Below are positions 37,741 through 50,400 of a DNA stretch of 64,000 bases, piece by piece. The DNA is taken from positions 71,849,879 through 71,913,878 of the forward strand of contig NC_079314.1 of assembly GCF_029931775.1 (NCBI RefSeq), written 5' to 3'. Origin of the DNA: Euleptes europaea (taxonomy: Eukaryota > Chordata > Lepidosauria > Squamata > Sphaerodactylidae). Within the stretch, counting starts at the first letter, position 1. The number at the start of each line of letters is the position of its first letter. The position numbers were made by a program, and so were the translations under genes. Under the pieces are notes generated by a model, which was not told where the DNA came from, did no database searches, and saw only the letters and a list, made by a program, of their open reading frames with translations.

Positions 37741-39111
37741 ATAGAACTAAGTACAACTAGCCCTGGTTTGACAATCATCTATTATTGTGAAACAACTGGT
37801 ATAGTCAAGATGTGCCAGGTAAGCAAGCATTCTCAAAGGAAAAGAGCTCCATATATGTTCATTGGCACTTAAGATTAGTTACCCTGGAGAGGAAGGACCT
37901 CTCCAAGTGGTTAGGTGCCTGGTTGCTAGGAGTTCTAGAACAAAGTGTGGTAATCCTGAAAGATATCACTTTTCTTGAAGTTGGTGAATGTGGGTTTCTG
38001 TGTATTTTGCTGCAATACCAGTAGGGGGCAGGTGCATCAGATTCCATAGCAGGACTTTCTGAAGACCAGATCGTCAAAGATTGTCATGTGTCAAAATTCC
38101 TAGCGTGTCTCCCTCCACCTTTTCCTCTTTTTCATATCAAGAATTAAACATATGCTTGTCAGTAATCTGTACTGAGATGCAACTTTTTCAGCAGCTAGGC
38201 CATAAGAAAATTTTACCAGTCAGTCCCAGTATCCCATACTTAAGAGTACAGGTATTGAAATGTAATGGGATGCTCTTCTTTCCCAATGAGCCATCATGCC
38301 TGCCAGAAGCCCTTGCCTCAACTCACAAGAATCAAAGTTGGATGGAGTGTACACAACAGCCTGACCTCCAACTTGTAAGTCAGAACTGCTGACTTGTTTT
38401 GGCTAGAATGTAACTTCTGCTTTATAAGGCTGGCAAAGTGAAAACTGAACGCTTGAACATGTTAACTCGAATTAAGTAAAGTTGTGGCCAATATGAGAGA
38501 TGTGGTTTCAAGGAAAGGGGCAACAAAAAATAGAATTACTGTGGAGGCTGAGTAGCTAGAGCCAATCAAATAAATAAAGCCCCCCCCCCCAGGTTAATCC
38601 ATGTCCAAATGGTGAAATGGTGAAAAACAGCCCGGTTACAGCCATATCAGCTCAACTGCTGAAATATAAACTCTTCAGATCTGAAATGTTAATGTCTGTC
38701 CCTGGCTCTCTTCCTTCACAAGAGAGGTTGAAAACAGGCCAACTCTCCTTGCAGCAGTGGGTGTGGAAAATCCCTCTCTGGCCCATGTGAAAAACTGCAG
38801 GAATGTGAATCGCATGTTGCTTGTTTGGCATGGGCTGTGCTCAAGATGGCCCAGCCACTGATTTCTACTTTGTAGTCAAAGCTGGCACCTTTAGGTGTTG
38901 GTCTTCTTGTCTGTTCAAGAGTTAGACTTGCTACAGAAAGGTACAACAAGCCAATCAGTTTTCACCCCCTCAAGTAGGATTGGTTAATGATGGAAGCAGC
39001 TTTCCCTGTCCTTTCTATACTCACAGCTGGTTCTGCCAGTTGTTTCCTAGGAATATCCATTCATGTTCCTCCAAACTTAACTCTCTGAGTTCAACCAAGA
39101 AGTTTCATTTG

Positions 39112-39360
39112 TTAGAAGAAGAGTTGGTTTTTATATGCCGACTTTCTCTACCTTTTAAGGAGAATCAAACTGGCTTACAATCTTTTCCCTTCCTCTCCCC
39201 ACAACAGACACCTTGTGAGGTAGGTGAGGCTGAGAGAATTTGGAGAGAACTCTTGACTAGCCCTAGGTCACCCAGCAGGCTTCATGTAGAAGAGTGGGGA
39301 AACAAACCCGGTTCACCAGATAAGAGTCCTCCGCTCTTAACCACTATACCACGCTGGCTG
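39112..39360 (-). mobile_element. tRNA-derived SINE (GCCAGCATGGTGTAGTGGTT family)
   Basis: GAAGAAGAGTTGGTTTTTAT, ATGCCGACTTTCTCTACCTT and the head inverse CACTATACCACGCTGGC. Confidence 0.88.
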
Positions 39361-39378
39361 TACTAGCATTCCCCTCCT

Positions 39379-39482
39379 TAGCTATGCAGACCTAAGTGAG
39401 GCTGTTAACAATAGGACATTTTGGAGGTTATTAATTCATAGGGTCACTATAGGTATGAAGAACTTGATGGCACTTAACACAT
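39379..39482 (+). mobile_element. Bov-B LINE 3' tail fragment
   Basis: GGACATTTTGGAGGTTATTA, ATTCATAGGGTCACTA and TTGATGGCACTTAACACA match the last 100 bp of Bov-B. Confidence 0.75.
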
Positions 39483-41100
39483 ATAGCTATGCAGACACTC
39501 TTGAACAGTGGCACTTGGCACAAGACTTGAGTGTTATGAGCACGTACAGACATGCAGTTTTTGCCCACTGTGGAATTAGATTAAGCTCAGGGAAACCTGC
39601 TCTCCTAATTTGCAGCTAAAACCTACACTGACAACCCTGTTCTGACTGTTCCTGATTGACTAGTTCTTGTGCAAATCACAAAGCCAGCTCCCCCTTAATA
39701 CAGCAGGGCTTTGCACTGTGCTGATGGAAAGATCGACCCAATCATCCCAAGGGTTACAAAATAATAACTGTATGAAAATATGTTTATAAAGTGCCTAAGA
39801 AACGTTTGCTCAGGTAACCCTATAAGAGCATGGAGAGGAGAAGAAAACTCAAGCGAACTATTCTACTTGCCTGAAACATGGAGAAAGGAAGGAAGGGGAA
39901 GAAGCAGAGCTCACCCTGCAGGAGGAAAAGCAGCATTTCTTCCTTGGTATGTCTATAAATTTTCTAATCAGTTCTACTCAGAATTCAATAGGTAGCCAAA
40001 GAGCTACCGCTTTCTTCAGCCAGCAAGTGAGCATTAGCTGTGCAGCACCAAAATAGTGGTGGAATCCTAGCATAGATTTGGTTGCAGGCAAGAGATTTGG
40101 AAACTTCAGACATTATCCTGTTCAGTAATTGAAATATTACCATCTTTATGATGACGACAACGCAATTAAATGAATATGCTGGTCTAAATAATGGTATTTA
40201 GTAGGAAAAGAAAATATTAAACTTGTACATTATAAACAATGAAAGATATAGTGGGTTTAATTAAATAACTTGGCTTCCAGTGATTCTTTAGCATGCTAAT
40301 TGATTGCAGATGAAAATTATATTTTTAGTAATCTTAAATTGGCAAGCCACTTTTGAGTCATGCACTAATTCTGTATATTTTATTAATACCAGATTTGTTT
40401 ATCAATTTTTGTAATTTGTAACAGTTTTTACAGTTTTATCAAGTTGGACAATATGATAAACTAACTTCTGGCTGATCTAATAGACTGTATTAATAAACGT
40501 GACTTGATTGCAGATGAATGTGATTAGGAGAGCTTTAAGAATTGTCAATGAAGTAAATTATTAGGATTTTGAACAAGTTAAAATTGTAATTTAAATAATG
40601 ATCAGTAGTTGCAAGTTGCCAGTGAGTTGTAGCTTAAATTTGTGAGCAAAGAAACACACACCCTCCACTTAGTGTACTTCAGAACTCTTAGTGCTTTCTC
40701 TCTCATGTGTGTGCATGTGTCTCACAAGTACTGCAAAAAGGGAGAGCTGTAGTTAGCACTTAAGACAAGTGTACTTACCTGGGATTATCTTGTCCCCTAT
40801 AAACCAGTATTACCAATATTCTTGTTCCAAACCAAGGATGACACACTCATGATCTTGTAACTGCTACCTCTCTAGTGCAAGAAAAATGCCAATGGAATGA
40901 ATGGGCTGTGTAATCCAGGTTTTTCATTAGTATTTGTAATCTTGCCACTTACTATACTGAGAAGTAGCTGCTGTAGTAAAAGATTACCTTTCATTGTTTC
41001 AGATTCACATGATATCTGGTGAAAAGCTAGCAGCTTTAGGATTAATAGTCTGTAGGATATTATATAACAGCTGCTTTTCCCAGAATACAACATTCATTTA
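39483..41100. other. MDM2-CPM convergent intergenic region
   Basis: AT-rich, with AATAAA near 40493 on + and several TTTATT on -. May contain distal 3' UTR of either gene; nothing coding. Confidence 0.4.
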
Positions 41101-41103
41101 CAA

Positions 41104-41159
41104 TTTATTTCACACAATGAGGTAAATTATGGATTATATTGAAACAGCCAAAATTTATT
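41104..41159 (-). terminator. CPM: Candidate CPM poly(A) signals
   Basis: TTTATT at 41104-41109 and 41154-41159 reads AATAAA on the - strand, 95-150 nt after the CPM stop. Either could end a short 3' UTR; longer forms, overlapping the convergent MDM2 end, are possible. Confidence 0.35.
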
Positions 41160-41251
41160 GATTGTCAAGGAAATACTGCCCTGCTCATTAAGGTTTTTTT
41201 TATATATGCTGGTAAAGACAAGTAGTTCAAGTACTTTCAAAAGCACACGTG

Positions 41252-41479
41252 TTATCTGAAAACTGCATACAAAATATTAATTAAAATCAATATGTTCACA
41301 GTGGGCTTCAGTATTGTTGACGTATTTTCAGTATAACGAGGTGTTGTTGGGCATGACACAAACTTTGGTGCAGCTGATACATCAGGCAAAATGAAGTCAT
41401 AGGTCAGGGCACTGAAATATTCTGTGCCATCTGGAACATTCAATATCTGAAACACTGACTTGTATCCAGGTGCTGTTGC
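41252..41479 (-). CDS. CPM: CPM last coding exon with GPI-anchor signal
   Basis: 228 nt: [32 protein letters not shown], then a hydrophobic end [14 protein letters not shown] and TAA. The weakly conserved stalk before the hydrophobic tail and lack of a charged cytoplasmic tail fit a GPI signal. Confidence 0.93.
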   Translation of the reverse strand, partial: ATAPGYKSVFQILNVPDGTEYFSALTYDFILPDVSAAPKFVSCPTTPRYTENTSTILKPTVNILILINILYAVFR

Positions 41480-44400
41480 CTAAAGACCAACAATGGGGGT
41501 GGGGAGAGAAGAGAAACAGTTTTTGTAGACACTTCATGCTTCAGTCTCATAATGGACATTATAAAAACAAAGCTACCTTCTGCCAAGTTAGACTTTCGGT
41601 CCACATAGGCCAGTACTATCTGCTCTAACAGACAGTGGCTTTCCAGGTCTCAGACAGGTCTTCCCAAGATATGTGGCGTGGAATGTTGAGCATGCACACC
41701 ATGTACTTGTGCACATTTCTTGACCACAAACTGCTGCAAATCTATTATCAAGGTTTCTTCTGTTTGCCTAATGCATAGCACATTCATTAGAAAGCTGAGG
41801 AAATTCTCTCTATAGCCATGCAGGACTGAAGAGTATATTTGCAGAGGGGAGGGGGATGAAAATATAAGATTTTTCTAAGGTTGATCTTGTACATTTGATG
41901 AAGGGTTATTCCGGTAAACCCCAGAGCAGAAGGGAGGTAGCACTACATACATTTGTACAATTATAAGCAGAGTTCTTACTCTTTTTCCCACAGCATCACA
42001 TTTGCAGTTTATCCCATAAAGTAGATTTTGACATTATTGTATCAAGTGTCATTTGCTTTATTATTGTGACATTCTGATAAGGGGAGGGTGTCACCTGTGC
42101 TAATGGTCAATGCTTCTATGAGCTACCATAGACCCCTTGCCAAAGATTCCCTCTGCCCCCCCCAATAAATGTATTTAGTCATATACATATTCACAGAAAT
42201 CCACCCAAGATACCCAATTAGAACTAGTGTGTGTGTGTAAAGTGCCTTCAAGTCGCAGCCGACTTATGGTGACCCCTTTTGGGGTTTTCATGGCAAGACA
42301 CAGAGGTGGTTTGCCAGTGCCTTCCTCTGCACAGCAACCCTGGTATTCCTTGGTGGTCTCCCATCCAAATACTAAACAGGGTTGACCCTTCTGAGATCTG
42401 ACGAGATCAGGCTAGCCTGGGCCATCCAGGTTAGGGCAATCAGAACTAGTACATTGCTACTATCACCCAGAGGTACCCTGTCTGTCTTCCTCAGCCACTG
42501 GAATTTTGTACCCTTAATTGCCCTTAGAAGAAGAGTTGGTTTTTATATGCTGATTTTCTCTTCCTTTTAAGGAGATTCAAACTGGCTTACCATCTCCTTC
42601 TCTTCTGCTCCCCACAACAGACACATTGTGAGGCAGGTGAGGCTGAAAGAGCTCTAAGAGAACTGTGACTAGCTCAAGGTCACCCAGCTGGCTTCATGTA
42701 TAGGACTGTGGAATCAAACCTGTTCTCCAGATTAGAATCCACTGCTCCTAACCACTACACCACGCTGGCTCTCTTAGTGACCTCTTATTTCATGTACCAG
42801 AGGAATTAATTTTTAGGCTGCAACCCAATAAATATCTCCTTTGCCAATAGAAGACACAATCAGTGCAGTAAAAGCCTTATGTTAACCGATTTGGAACACT
42901 GCTGTAATAACTGAGGAGGTAAGACTTAGACTCAAACATTAGGGTAAATTTGGAAACATGAAAAAAAACTTCATTCTTAAATTGACTTTTGGATGTCATT
43001 AAAAAAAGAATCCAGAATTTTACTGTTCACTCCTCAGAAAACACTACTGGAAGTGATTCACACAATCATAGAAGAGGTTTGATCAACACAGCAGTTGCAT
43101 CCCATCCTAAATATACCCATCTTTCAATCAGACCCCTGAAAAACATTGAGCCTTACAAGGGGCTGCAACAGGAAGGGTGGGGAGCCCACCCCATGTATGC
43201 ACCAAAGTGCTTTAGTGAATGCACACAGGTCTCTATGGATGAGGCAATATTTACTGGGAAAGCAGTTCACAGGGACAGAAAAGTATACTTACATTAAGTA
43301 CGTAGACCCCAGGCAGGAGCAGAAGATAATATTCTCCATCTTTATTGGTCCTGTAAGGACATACGTGCCTCCTTCCTCTAGTCTCTACTATTACATCTGA
43401 AATAGGTTCTTCATCCTTATCCAAAACACGCCCTTTTACACCTATAGGCAAGAAAGGGGTGGGGGAGAAAGATAGACCCATTTCCCTTGCTTTTCAGCTT
43501 ATGCAGACAAAATAAAGTGTTATTTTCTGATAAGGAAATCTAGTGACGTAGGTGGGCTCCTTTCTTACATCTTTTCTAGCCGCATCCAACAGATGGCATT
43601 TGTCTCTTAATCCAAGACTACAGTGAATCACTTGTGCTGTCTGAGGTCTGTGGTGTTCTCTGTACTGAAGCCTGTAACTACGCAGTTCCAATGTAGCACT
43701 GCACAGAAGCCTTGACACTGTAATCATATTTGTGCGGAGCACTGGGGTGAAGGAGTCCATCATGAGCGGATGAGTGTGTGCTTATAAAGATTGAAGAGCA
43801 CAGTTTTATTTGCTAATGTAAAATATATGGTGAGATATAAAGCTAATGTCTGTAACTTTTTAAAAGAATGACAGGTGGGTGTCACCTTTCTTGCCTATGG
43901 ACAGAACCTGGAATAGTAAGGGAATGTATATGCACTGCCAGGCCATGATATTATAAAACAAACCTAATTTTAATTCAGTGAATGTCTAGAAATTAATTTT
44001 TTGAGGAAAGAGGAAATGGGGTTTTTCTGTACAGTGGGGTTGACAGAAGTGATTCATTATAGAACCACAGTTTTAACGTCAAAGAAAATTAAAAATAAAG
44101 AGAGATTGCTAGATTGTAATGGGGGATATATTGGGAGCTGTGTAGAAGCATAGTAGTAATTCCACTGCAAGGTGACTGTGGACAAGCAAGGCTTCAGTGT
44201 ACTGGTCTCTGATGTGGAAAGGACCACAGATAGGTTTCTTCTGCCACTCTTTGCTTACATTCAGTATAACTTTTTGCAGCAATTCAACTGTCAGTTTAAT
44301 TGGACCAGTGCCTCAAGAGTTTAGAATTCTATCCATGACAGTTTTATCTGAATATCACATAGTTTATTGGAATTTTTTAAAAAAACCAAAAACTTCATTG

Positions 44401-47400
44401 CTATGCCTCTCCATCCCTACCCCACCCACCCCCAGGCAGATGGCACAGCCAGAAGTCAGTGTGCCTGTTGGCTAAAATAGTGTTCTGTTGGAGAGGGGTG
44501 GCAAGTACCGCTGCTAAAGCCCTTCTAAAAGGAACTTTTTTTCTTTCACTTTATTCAGGTTTAACAGACCATAAGCCATGCATCAAGAAAAACATTTAAG
44601 AATTAAACATTTTAATTGTTGCTGTTTTTTTTAGGATGAAAGAGATAAGAACTGAATCTAGTGCTAATTTAGAAAGCTGATAATTCTAACTTGGAACATA
44701 GCTGGCTGCAAAAGGAACATTTCTGATCCTGTTCCTCCCCCCCGCCTTCCTGAATATCTTTGATCATATTATGGCACAAGAATCCTGGAGCTTTTTTACA
44801 CTACCAGGTATTGTCAGTCTCCATATATCTTTCTCCGGGAAAAATTAATTTGATCTCCAAAAATGTACTGTAAGCTTTTCAGATACTTTTCAACAGCAGT
44901 CTCCAGAGGGATAACAATATTGGCATGCTGATGCCAAAACAACAGTCTTGCGGCACCTCAAAGGCTTGAAACATTTACTGTGGCATAAGCTTTTGGGAGT
45001 CTGAGTTCCCTGAGTTCAGACAGCAGAAGTATATATGCACCATGATGCAAAAACAAGGAGGGCTGGAGAGTTATGAGAAATGAGTACCCCAAGATGTAGT
45101 TGTGTTATTTCAGAACACAAATGAAAACAGGAGCCAGTTGAGTAAACAAGCCAATCGGATTATGTGTGGACGGCTCATTCCCAACAGTTGATAAACTAGC
45201 AAAAAAGAACAGTGTAAGGAGACTGGTTGTAGACCAATAGAATTCATATACAGGTTTGATACTTTCAGACTTGGGCTGCATCCACACATCACAGGATACT
45301 GCACTACTGTTTCATTGTAGCAACGATTTGCCTCTGGATCATCCTGTGTAGAGAAGCCACTCTAGTTGCAAATGATTGCTACAGTGCAGTGATAGCACAC
45401 TAGTGATTGTGGACGCAGTCCATGGATTCAACAGGTCAGAAAGTTCTATTCACATCATTAAAGCAGTTCTATAAGATGTATCAAAATAACATCAAGCACG
45501 AATCACCAAAGACCACTTACCTAGATGAACTTGTTTAATGTATTCAATCAAAGCCATTTTGTTGTCACTCCAGAAGGATGGAAGTTCTTCTTTTGGTGGA
45601 TATTTACAACATGATAGTTCCAACGTAATTTCAAAGCACTGTCCCCAAATGTAATTGTAATCCTGCATCCCACCTAAAGTGAATTGTTTCGTTATGTAGT
45701 TGAAACGCCAGTAAGAATTAACACTTTAAATTTACTTTCCTAAAGTTGCTCCCTAGCTCCCTGATTCACCTATACTGCTGGGCCAGCGGTTCCTGGTGTT
45801 AGCTTTTCCTATGAGCACACAAATTTGGTGCAAAAGCAGCCTAGAGGAATGCCCTCAGGAAAGTCAACACTGGTTTAATCCTCCACACTACTGCCACCTT
45901 GGCCCGCAGATCACTGTACACCACAGCAGCTACTGGCATCTGCTTCCAGCCCTTGTAGCCAGGCAGGCCTAGAGAGTGTGATGGTAGCTACTATCAGGTG
46001 TGGGCAGGTTCTTTAAAAGAATGCCAGGTTTTTATTATGCAAACATTAAGCTATTCTTACTTCCTGACAATGGACAATGCCTCCCCTGCACCATGGCTAC
46101 CTGTACAGTTTTTTAAAAATAGTTGGAACATAAATGTGAGGCAAGCCCCCCCCCCTCCCAATACCCTCTCACATTTTTAGCGACTAGTCACAAAGTTATG
46201 GAAATGAGAAGCCAATGTACTAGTCATAGGGAGGAGGGGGCTGTTAGGACCTCGTCCCTTCAGGAATTTCTTGAATGTTATTTTTCTTTAAAAGAGTATT
46301 GACCTCTTTTTTTTTGTAAAGATATAAAGAAAAATATGCAGCCAATATATCCTACCAAGTTTCTCAGTAAGAAGTAAACGTCTCCCACCTCCCAGTTTTC
46401 AGAGTGTAAAGGTATTTAATATAATTACAAAAATTTAAACATTTTAAGCTACTATAAACCATAGCCCAGACTCCCTGCTGGCCTATGGGCCTGCCTGGCA
46501 CAGGAGTATCCTGCAAAAAATTAAGGTAGAGAAGAGAAAAGCCCCCTCAGAGTACTACTCAGGAGTTTCAAAATGCAAATTAATTTGGCTCCTAGAACTG
46601 TACAGTCCCTCCAATCATGTATTTTAGACTCAAAGCCATTTCTGCCTTTTTACCCAAAGGTTGGTACAATAAAGGTTATCCTACTGATCTTCTCTGCATC
46701 TAAAGCAGTGGTTCCCAAAGTGGGCAGTACCACCCCCTAGGGGTGGGTGGGATTACCTAGAGGGGCACTAAGAGGCGAGGGGGCAGCAGGGGTGCGCTAG
46801 AGGTGGGCCCCTTCAACTGTGTTGTTGGATAGGGTAGGGGGTGCTGGGGTTGAGTTTGTAGAACCAAGGGGGCGGTGGCCCGAAAAGTTTGGGAACCACT
46901 GAGTATTAAAGAGAGAGAGCTACACTAGGGCTGTTGTTTCGGTTCGGCCCGAACTGAAAATCAGCCAAATTTCCCCTGATTCAGTGGTTTTTAGTTCGGG
47001 AGGAACCGAACTCAAAACTGGCGGGCAACCGGGGAGCCGAATTCAGCGAGTTCAGGAGTTCGCGAATAAATCCGGCAAATTCGGGGCCGTCAGTAAGCAG
47101 CATAACCGTCAGTAAGCAGCATTCTCCTCCCCCGGCCAATCGGTGGCCAAGCTGGGTCTTCCTCTGGCCAATCAGTCAGGATTGAGTACTGGAGGAATCA
47201 GCTGATGTGTGGCCTGGCCAGGGAGAGAGAGAGAGAGAGCGAAATCCTCGTGTGTGTGTGGGGGGGTGCTTGTGCACATTCGCTCCTTTCTGTGGCTGCA
47301 GGGGGCGTATTTTTTGGGGTACAGACACAAAACTTTCAGTGGCGCTTCAGATGAAGCTTCTTAAGATACCCTCCAAGTTTTGTAAACATTGGGTCAGGGG

Positions 47401-50400
47401 GTCCCAAGATATGGGCTCCCCCCTTTTTCTTTCCATGGCTGCAGGGGGCGCATTTTTGGGGGTACAGACCCCAAACTTTCAGTGGAGCTTCAGATGAAGC
47501 TTCTTAAGATACCCCCCAAGTTTTGTAAACATTGGGTCAGGGGGTCTCGAGATATGGGCTCTCCCCCTTTTCCCTCCCCCCTTTTTCCATTTATGTGGCT
47601 GCAGGGGGCGCTTTTTTGGGGATATAGCCCCCAAACTTTCAGCATAGCTTCAGACAATCATTCTTAAGATACCACCCAAATTTTGTAAAGATGGGTTCAG
47701 TGGGGGCAGAAATATCGCCTCCCCCCTTTTCTCTTTCCGTGGCTGCAGGGGCGCATTTTTGAGGGTGCAGATCCCAAACTTTGAGCGGAGTTTCAGACAA
47801 GTGTTCTTAAGAGACCACCCAAGTTTTGTGAACATTGGGTCAGGGGGTCTTGAGATATGGGCTTTCCCCTTTCCCCTATTGGGATGAATGGATCAGCCGA
47901 TCCTGTGTGCATCTCCAGAGCAAAACGTCTCGTGCCTAATTGGAATCATCTTGGATTACAAGTCCTCCCCAGCCCCTCCTGATGGAACAGAAGACAGCCA
48001 CAGTAAGACCCCTTTGGGGGCTTTAATCTATAATTTTTCTCCTGTGTATGTGTGTGTGGGAAAGCAGAGTCTGTGTGTGTGTGGGGAGGGAGCAGTTTCT
48101 GTGGATGGGGGGGAAGCCAAAGGGGGCTTTCGTCGGTTCTGCCTGGGGTGTGTGTTCCCCCTCGAGTATCTCGCTCCCTGGTTTGAGGGGGGAGGTTTCA
48201 GTTGTGTGTCTTCTGGTTTTCCCTGTTGCAAAGGTGTTGTTTTACAAGGTTGTGTTGCTTTGCAATTGCTTTGCAAACTTCTCAGCTGTTGTCGGAGCTG
48301 GGAGCTTTGTGCGTGGGCAGCAAGCTCTGCTGAGAGATGCACATTAAGGGTGGGGGGGGACCCCTTTCAGGGCCCATATCTCAGCCCCCCCTGACCCAAT
48401 CTTTACAAAACTTGGGGAGTCTTTCAATAAACGTTCTTTGAAGCTCTGCTGAAAGTTTGGGACCTCTACCCCCAAAAATGCCCCCCCCAGAGCCGCGGAA
48501 AGGCGCGATTGTGTTTTTAATGGCTTTATTCAGCCGAATTTTTCCCCCAAACTTTGAATTCCCGCCGAATTGAACGGACCCGAAGTGGGGGAGTTCGGAC
48601 TTCGGCATATCCCGAATCTAAACAGGCCGAATTCGGCCGAATCCGAACTATACCGAATTTTTTTTAATTCAACAGCCCTAAGCTACACACACTTTGAGAT
48701 CTCTCTGTGTTGCAGTATTTAAAAAAGTCAATGTGTCAAGCATTTCTCACAGCATGCAAACACACACACACACACACACACACAAACAAGCTGATAGCAT
48801 TTAAGAGCTGCAGAAGAAGCGAGAGAATTCCTACCTTCCACCTGGTACCACGCAAAGCCATTTGTAATGCCATCTGTAAAGTGATCTCCAGTTGTACATC
48901 CTTGCTTATTATACATTGTAGTATGGCTGGTAGAGTATGTTTTTGCAAGGTGAACAAAAACATCATTATCCAGAGTTTGGCTAATGCCATCTGAAGTAAT
49001 AGTAACTGTAGAAAAAAGATGATCACAGTAAACATCTTGTCATTGTTTATAGACTGTGTGCAAACATATTTAAACAGTAGTTAATATAGTTTGCATCATG
49101 CAAGCATAAATAACGTCCTGACTATCACTAGAAATTCAGTGTAAGGACTGTTAGCATGTAAAAGAAAAATCCTCCATTTGCTTGAATGTCTAGCATATCA
49201 CATCTACATTCCTGGCTGCCACTGAAAATTCCCTCTCACCATCCAAAGACCAATGAGATGCATGAGGGCAAAAAGACCCACCATTCTGGTGCCCATAACA
49301 TGGCATGTTAACTGTTGGAGTGCTGGTTGCTGACACAAGGTAGACTTCTTACTGTAAAATGCAGAAGAGGTATACAAAGTCTAGTACTTCTCTAGTCACC
49401 AGCGCGTGTCTGGGACAACATACGTATACATGCATATGCTTTCTCTCTCTTGCAGAAATCAATTAATATGTGAGACAATGAATCATGAAAACAGAAATTA
49501 ATAGGTAGGTGGTGTGTGTGTAATAAATAAAGCCTTGAAATACTTTAGACTACAGATAGACTAGGATACCCTATTGCTGGTGCGGCTGCAGACAAACCAC
49601 AGCAGCAATGGGGCTGCCCCATGGCAGGTTTCCCAGAAGTTTCCCTGCCCCAGAACCCAAAGTGGCCACTCCCCCTCCTGAGCTGCTAAGGCTTTTGGAT
49701 TTTTTTAAAAAGGTCAGCTCTAGACTATTGTTAAGTCAATATACCGTTGTAACAATAGATGTGGCATGCTCTCTGAAGAAACAGCTTTTATTTTTAAAAA
49801 CATCTCTAGCTATTTCCCTTGCGAAGATATGCCTCTTTCTTTATATCTCCTCAAGCAAAAGGGCTAGAAACTTTTTAAAAACGAAAGCAGAGAATTAAGA
49901 GAACCTGCTAAACCTACTGTTACAATGGTATACCAATATAATAATATTGTAGTGCCAATCTTTAAAGAATTAAAAGCCCCCCCCCAGTGGCGAGGGGAGA
50001 AAATGGATGCTGCAGGGACACAGTGAGGAAAAATGGCTACCAGAAAATTTGAATTTACGCACCCCCACAGCAGCCATCCAGCCTTTACGGAAGTATTTCC
50101 CAAAATTGTGAAGCAAAGCAGATTTGAGAATGATCAAAGAAAAGCTGAGGAAACCCTCAGAGGTGCATGAACGAAATACAATGCTGTGGGGAAGCAAGAA
50201 AAAAACCCACTTCCCAAAGCACTGAACTCAGGACATACAACACGTGCAGAAGACTCCTTAGTCTAATCTGCATGCATTTCATGCAACATCACCCAGGAAC
50301 CTCTGATAAATTTATTTCTGTCCTACAATTTTAGCTTACCAGAATTGCCATTATCAAAAGGATAACTAGCAACTAGTGATCCACCGTGTAGGTTGGCGGA

